A stretch of DNA of 64,000 nt, taken from assembly GCF_001428365.1 (NCBI RefSeq), contig NZ_LMSH01000004.1:148296-212295 (forward strand). The letters run 5' to 3'. A model generated the notes under the pieces. The model did no database searches. It was not told the origin of the DNA and worked only from the letters and a program-made list of their open reading frames with translations. Source of the DNA: Arthrobacter sp. Soil763. GTDB lineage: Bacteria; Actinomycetota; Actinomycetes; Actinomycetales; Micrococcaceae. Positions 61,793 to 64,000 of this stretch are shown one piece after another (positions within the stretch are counted from its first letter, which is position 1; each line of letters opens with the position of its first letter). A program made the position numbers and the translations under genes.

Positions 61793-62378
61793 AGAGCTCT
61801 TCCCGGGCGAGCAAGTGATCGTCGTGACCCGCCCGCAGCCCCGGACACTGATTGCTCCGGCCCTGGTTTTCATCCTGATTTCCGCCGCGACCGCCTTCGC
61901 CTGCGCCTGGATCCTGCGGGGCGGACCGGCCCGGCTGGTTCCTGCCGCCACACCGGAGTGGACGCCGTGGCTGCTGGGCGCGTGCCTGGCGCTGGCCGGC
62001 TGGGTGCTGCTGGCCTACTGCCTGCCGCGCGTGCTGGCCTGGCATGCCAGCCGGTACACCCTGACCAGCCAGCGCCTGATCGCCCGCCACGGCCTGTGGC
62101 GGCGGCGGGACCAGCAGGTTCCCCTGGGAGCGGTCCGTAATGTGGTCGTCGAACAGACCCTGCTCCAACGGTCCTTGCGCTCGGGGACTATATCCTTGGA
62201 AACCGGGCACCCGGGCGGTGCGGTGATTCCGGACGTTCCGGAGGTCATGACGTTCCGGGATTTCATCCTCGACGCGATCGAGGAACTTCCGCAGGACGAC
62301 GTGCCGGGCGGCGACGCGCTGCACGGCCCGGCCGGCTGGCCCGATGACAGGAGAGAAGGTGGAAGAGATGAGCGCTGA
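61785..62378 (+). CDS. PH (bPH2) domain membrane protein
   Basis: 197 residues with two membrane helices at the N-terminus (LIAPALVFILISAATAFACAWIL and WLLGACLALAGWVLLAYCL), then a bacterial PH domain with HASRYTLTSQRLIARHGLWRRRDQQVPLGAVRNVVVEQTLLQRSLRSGTISLET. The C-terminal tail is acidic then basic. The function is unknown. The ATG overlaps the birA stop by eight bases and the gene overlaps the cyclase start, showing tight coupling. Confidence 0.88.
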   Translation: MRKELFPGEQVIVVTRPQPRTLIAPALVFILISAATAFACAWILRGGPARLVPAATPEWTPWLLGACLALAGWVLLAYCLPRVLAWHASRYTLTSQRLIARHGLWRRRDQQVPLGAVRNVVVEQTLLQRSLRSGTISLETGHPGGAVIPDVPEVMTFRDFILDAIEELPQDDVPGGDALHGPAGWPDDRREGGRDER

Positions 62379-63687
62379 GAACATGCACCCCGACGCCGGA
62401 CTCCTCGCCGCCGAACCTTCTGACGTCCCCGACGCGGTGGTCGATCCTGCCGCCTTGGAAGCCGCCGTCCTGGAGTCGATGCCAGATGACGACGGCGGCA
62501 GCGCGGATTCGTTCGACGCCCCCGATCCCGCTGACGCCCCCGGTACCCCCGACGACCCTGCCGGCTCCGGCGCGGAGGCCGCCGACGAGGAACCGGACAC
62601 AGCTTCCGACACCGCCGCCCCCGCCGCCGCCCCCACCGGCACGCTCTCCGCCGACCGGCTGGCCGCCAAAGCCCTCGAACAGCGCCTGCTCGGCGGCGAA
62701 CGCAAGCTGCGCCGCCGCGAAGTCGCCGCCGGGGCGGGGCTGTCGCTGCTCTCCGCCCGCAAGCTCTGGCGCGCCCTGGGCTTTCCCAACCTCGGCGACG
62801 AGGACGTGGCCTTTACCGAACGCGACCAGACCGCGCTGAACACCATCGTGGACCTCGTCCGCGCCGGCAAGCTCACCGAGGAAGCCGCCATCTCCGTTAC
62901 CCGCGCCATCGGCCAGATGACGGACCGCATGGTGGTCTGGCAGATCGAGGCCCTGGTCGAGGACATGGTCCACAAGCAGGGGGTCACCGACGCCGTGGCC
63001 CGCAAGCGGCTGGTCAGTGAACTTCCCTCCCTTGTGGACGCCCTGGAGGAAATGCTGGTCTACTCCTGGCGCCGCCAGCTCAACGCCGGGGTGCAGCGTC
63101 TCGCCGTCCGCGCCGAGGCCGGACTGGCCTCCAGCGAGGAAGGCCGCGAAGGCGACGAGGACGACGCCCCGCTCCCGCTGGCCCGCGCCGTCGGCTTCGC
63201 GGACCTGGTCTCCTACACCAGCCTGTCGCGCCGGATGAACGAAAAGACCCTCGCCCAGCTGGTGCAGCGCTTCGAGAACAAGTGCGCGGAGATCATCTCC
63301 GTCGGCGGCGGACGGCTCGTCAAAACCGTCGGCGACGAAGTGCTCTACATCGCCGAAACCCCCGCGGCCGGCGCCGAAATCTCACTGGCCCTCTCGCAGG
63401 CCTTCAACGAAGACGAAATCCTGCCGCAGGCCCGCGTCGCCATGGTCTGGGGCCGGATCCTGTCCCGGCTCGGAGACATCTACGGGCCGACCGTGAACCT
63501 GGCCGCCCGGCTCACCGCCCTGGCCGACCCGGGCACGGTGCTGGTGGACTCCATGACCGCCGCGGCCCTCGAGCACGACGAACGCTTCGTGCTGCTGCCC
63601 CGGGACGCGGAGAACGTCCGCGGCTTCGGCGAAATCCACCCGGTGGAGCTGCAGCGCGGCAGCGGCAAAGGCCTGGTCCTGGACTGA
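62368..63687 (+). CDS. Class III adenylate cyclase with N-terminal regulatory domain
   Basis: 439 residues. An acidic Ala/Pro/Asp-rich leader (to about residue 92) precedes a helical domain (RRREVAAGAGLSLLSARKLWRALGFPNLGD through WQIEALVEDMVHKQG) that resembles the pH-responsive autoinhibitory domain of Mycobacterium Rv1264. The catalytic domain keeps all canonical residues: metal aspartates D279 (FADLV) and D323 (KTVGDEV), adenine-selecting K319 and D370 (GDIYG), and N377/R381 (VNLAARL). It should therefore make cAMP. I prefer the ATG at 62368, after AAGGTGG; an ATG at 62344 lacks a Shine-Dalgarno. Confidence 0.9.
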   Translation: MSAENMHPDAGLLAAEPSDVPDAVVDPAALEAAVLESMPDDDGGSADSFDAPDPADAPGTPDDPAGSGAEAADEEPDTASDTAAPAAAPTGTLSADRLAAKALEQRLLGGERKLRRREVAAGAGLSLLSARKLWRALGFPNLGDEDVAFTERDQTALNTIVDLVRAGKLTEEAAISVTRAIGQMTDRMVVWQIEALVEDMVHKQGVTDAVARKRLVSELPSLVDALEEMLVYSWRRQLNAGVQRLAVRAEAGLASSEEGREGDEDDAPLPLARAVGFADLVSYTSLSRRMNEKTLAQLVQRFENKCAEIISVGGGRLVKTVGDEVLYIAETPAAGAEISLALSQAFNEDEILPQARVAMVWGRILSRLGDIYGPTVNLAARLTALADPGTVLVDSMTAAALEHDERFVLLPRDAENVRGFGEIHPVELQRGSGKGLVLD

Positions 63688-63713
63688 CGGCACCCGCTAC
63701 ACCAGCTGCCCGG

Positions 63714-63736
63714 CGGGGTCCGCAGACCGGACCCCG
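63714..63736 (+). terminator. Hairpin terminator after the cyclase gene
   Basis: CGGGGTCCG / CGGACCCCG (9 bp) with a five-base loop, followed by GGGGTTTC, 26 bases after the stop codon. Confidence 0.7.
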
Positions 63737-63839
63737 GGGGTTTCTCAATTCGATAGCCAATATGCCATAGTCGTGGGTAGCAGCCCACGCAGCGGCACTC
63801 CACCGCGCCCAGGGCGTGACACCGGGGGACAGCAGAACC

Positions 63840-64000
63840 ATGAACAGCATCCTCAATACCGTGCGGGCAAAAATACGCCCCGGGTTCCGTGCTGCCCGGC
63901 CGCAGGGCCGCCTCCGCCTTCCCCGCACCCTCTTGTCTGTTGCTGCTTTTGTGGTGGCGGGTGTGGTGTTGGTGGTGGCTGCGGTGTTGTATCCGGGGTT
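63840..64000 (+). CDS. Membrane or secreted protein, 3' truncated by window
   Basis: The first 53 codons are present. The product starts MNSILNTVRAKIRPGFRAARPQ, has a basic region and then a hydrophobic helix (TLLSVAAFVVAGVVLVVAAVLYPG), giving a signal peptide or membrane anchor. From about base 63942 the codons switch to GTG, GTT, GCT and TTG instead of the GTC, GCC and CTG-rich usage elsewhere. The product family cannot be identified from this fragment. No strong Shine-Dalgarno is visible (CAGCAGAACC before the ATG). Confidence 0.6.
   Translation, partial: MNSILNTVRAKIRPGFRAARPQGRLRLPRTLLSVAAFVVAGVVLVVAAVLYPG

Overview
The window is chromosomal DNA from a high-GC actinobacterium, most likely an Arthrobacter-type member of the Micrococcaceae. 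The evidence is the strong G/C third-position bias, frequent GTG starts, the order rsmA-ispE-ABC-F-tRNA-Gln-glmU-prs-rplY-pth with mfd further on, and actinobacterial families such as SCO4848-like and DUF2505 proteins, CmtR, an acyl-CoA carboxylase epsilon subunit and a sufS-sufU pair. I see no phage, transposase, rRNA or CRISPR array. Most of the window is core genome with a few accessory islands.

Region 1 (1-9061) is housekeeping: ribosome methylation (rsmA, partial), isoprenoid synthesis (ispE), an ABC-F ribosome factor, a TetR regulator, tRNA-Gln, cell-wall precursor synthesis (glmU), PRPP synthesis (prs), ribosomal protein L25/Ctc and peptidyl-tRNA hydrolase. A 94-bp direct repeat lies downstream of the ABC-F gene.

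Region 2 (9062-21152) is the most unusual part. Four consecutive, same-strand genes of about 2.7 kb each encode large ATP-binding LuxR-type (LAL) regulators. Each has an N-terminal P-loop ATPase, a long helical middle and a C-terminal LuxR helix-turn-helix. The three non-coding stretches around them share a CTACTYG-type motif, an 11-bp phased repeat and a repeated ribosome-binding segment. I see no obvious target gene inside the cluster.

Region 3 (21153-30501) holds sufS-sufU for Fe-S cluster sulfur delivery, a four-gene minus-strand set of membrane or unknown proteins (VanZ, SCO4848-like, DUF2505, SDR/DUF2867), then mfd and a YdjM-like membrane protein.

Region 4 (30685-38487) is a nucleoside-salvage neighbourhood (deoC, a phospho-sugar mutase, purine nucleoside phosphorylase) with an Rrf2 regulator and an LpdA-like flavoprotein that has lost both redox cysteines. 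The mutase, phosphorylase and lpdA genes match a gene order I recall from Mycobacterium.

Region 5 (38605-46441) is accessory metabolism and transport: an aldehyde dehydrogenase, a flavodoxin-like protein, two unknown membrane proteins, a metal-responsive CmtR-CDF pair with a DsbA-like protein, an MHS-type transporter and a glutamine amidotransferase.

Region 6 (46475-63687) contains acyl-CoA carboxylase genes in two places (biotinylated alpha subunit; beta plus epsilon), the biotin ligase birA, maf, a TetR-MMPL export pair, a dicarboxylate symporter, a DUF885 peptidase-like protein, an SDR under a palindromic operator, and a birA-PH domain-adenylate cyclase operon. The window ends inside a membrane or secreted protein gene with markedly different codon usage.
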